Shown here: one piece after another, positions 7,072 through 7,251 of the stretch
Position numbering within the stretch: the stretch's first letter is position 1
Layout: each line of letters starts with the position of its first letter
Made by a program: the position numbers and the translations under genes
Assembly: GCA_030625445.1 (NCBI GenBank)
Contig: DAOUQU010000077.1
Span: forward strand, 1-7,251
Length of the DNA: 7,251 nucleotides
Direction: 5' to 3'
DNA from: Gammaproteobacteria bacterium
GTDB taxonomy: Bacteria > Pseudomonadota > Gammaproteobacteria > Chromatiales > Chromatiaceae
The notes under the pieces: model-generated
Told to the model about the DNA's origin: nothing
Seen by the model: the letters and a program-made list of their open reading frames with translations, nothing else
The model's database searches: none

Positions 7072-7144
7072 ATATTGACATCAGGTATACATATCGGCAT
7101 CGAGGGTCTACGCTTTAAAATACCTACACATAAAGGCGAAACAA

Positions 7145-7251
7145 ATGAGCACTCACAATGCCGTTGTCATCGTACATATCGATGAGACACTAACAGATCA
7201 AGAGATCCAGGATGTAGAGCGGGAAATTTCTGCCGGTGACGGTGTACAGGC
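7145..7251 (+). CDS. Small unrecognised protein, N-terminal 35 residues only
   Basis: An ATG at 7145 is preceded by AAAGG (7132-7136) at 8 bases, a reasonable ribosome site, and the frame stays open to the right edge. I do not recognise the protein. The visible part begins MSTHNAVVIVHIDE, a hydrophobic stretch predicted as a beta strand. An amphipathic acidic helix follows (about 17-29, TDQEIQDVEREIS), then GDGV. This strand-helix-GV order resembles the first half of a heavy-metal-associated (HMA, ferredoxin-like) domain, but the usual CxxC metal site is absent: no Cys occurs in these 35 residues. That resemblance is inference from a fragment. The upstream Fur-like box suggests iron-responsive control. 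There is no signal peptide, so a cytoplasmic location is likely. Confidence 0.7.
   Translation, partial: MSTHNAVVIVHIDETLTDQEIQDVEREISAGDGVQ

Noticed and set aside
7075..7121. Complete sigma70 promoter using TTGACA
   Set aside because: The -35 is perfect, but 16-18 bases downstream there is no -10-like hexamer; TAAAAT at 7116-7121 is too far from it and has only a weak -35 of its own (TCGGCA at 7094).

Overview
The window comes from a gammaproteobacterium, most likely outside the Enterobacterales. ZipA is a division protein restricted to Gammaproteobacteria. The adjacent order smc, zipA, ligA is the one found in Pseudomonas and many other non-enteric lineages, whereas enterics have MukB and keep zipA beside cysZ. 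The coding sequence has moderate G+C and the intergenic spacers are AT-rich. The genus cannot be fixed from this sequence.

Most of the window (1 to about 6399) is a minus-strand chromosome-maintenance block read in the order smc (2899-6399), zipA (1999-2709), ligA (from 1993, running off the left edge). SMC organises and condenses the chromosome. ZipA tethers FtsZ to the inner membrane at the division site. LigA seals nicks in replication and repair. zipA and ligA are only 5 bases apart and are probably translationally coupled. smc and zipA are separated by 189 bases that hold several short hairpins and a GTCATTGCGAG-type palindromic stretch, which looks like a REP-like repeat.

To the right, a 171-base divergent intergenic region separates smc from a plus-strand queF gene of the short, single-domain type (6571-6960). 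QueF makes preQ1 for the queuosine tRNA modification. A perfect TATAAT box lies 36 bases before its start codon. A second intergenic region (6961-7144) holds a strong Fur-box-like palindrome followed by two more inverted repeats. It leads into the first 35 codons of a small unrecognised plus-strand protein (7145 onward) that is cut by the window edge.

The coding content is conserved core genome. I found no tRNA, rRNA, CRISPR array, transposase or obvious defence system. The parts worth a second look are the two structured intergenic regions and the possibly iron-regulated partial gene at the right end.
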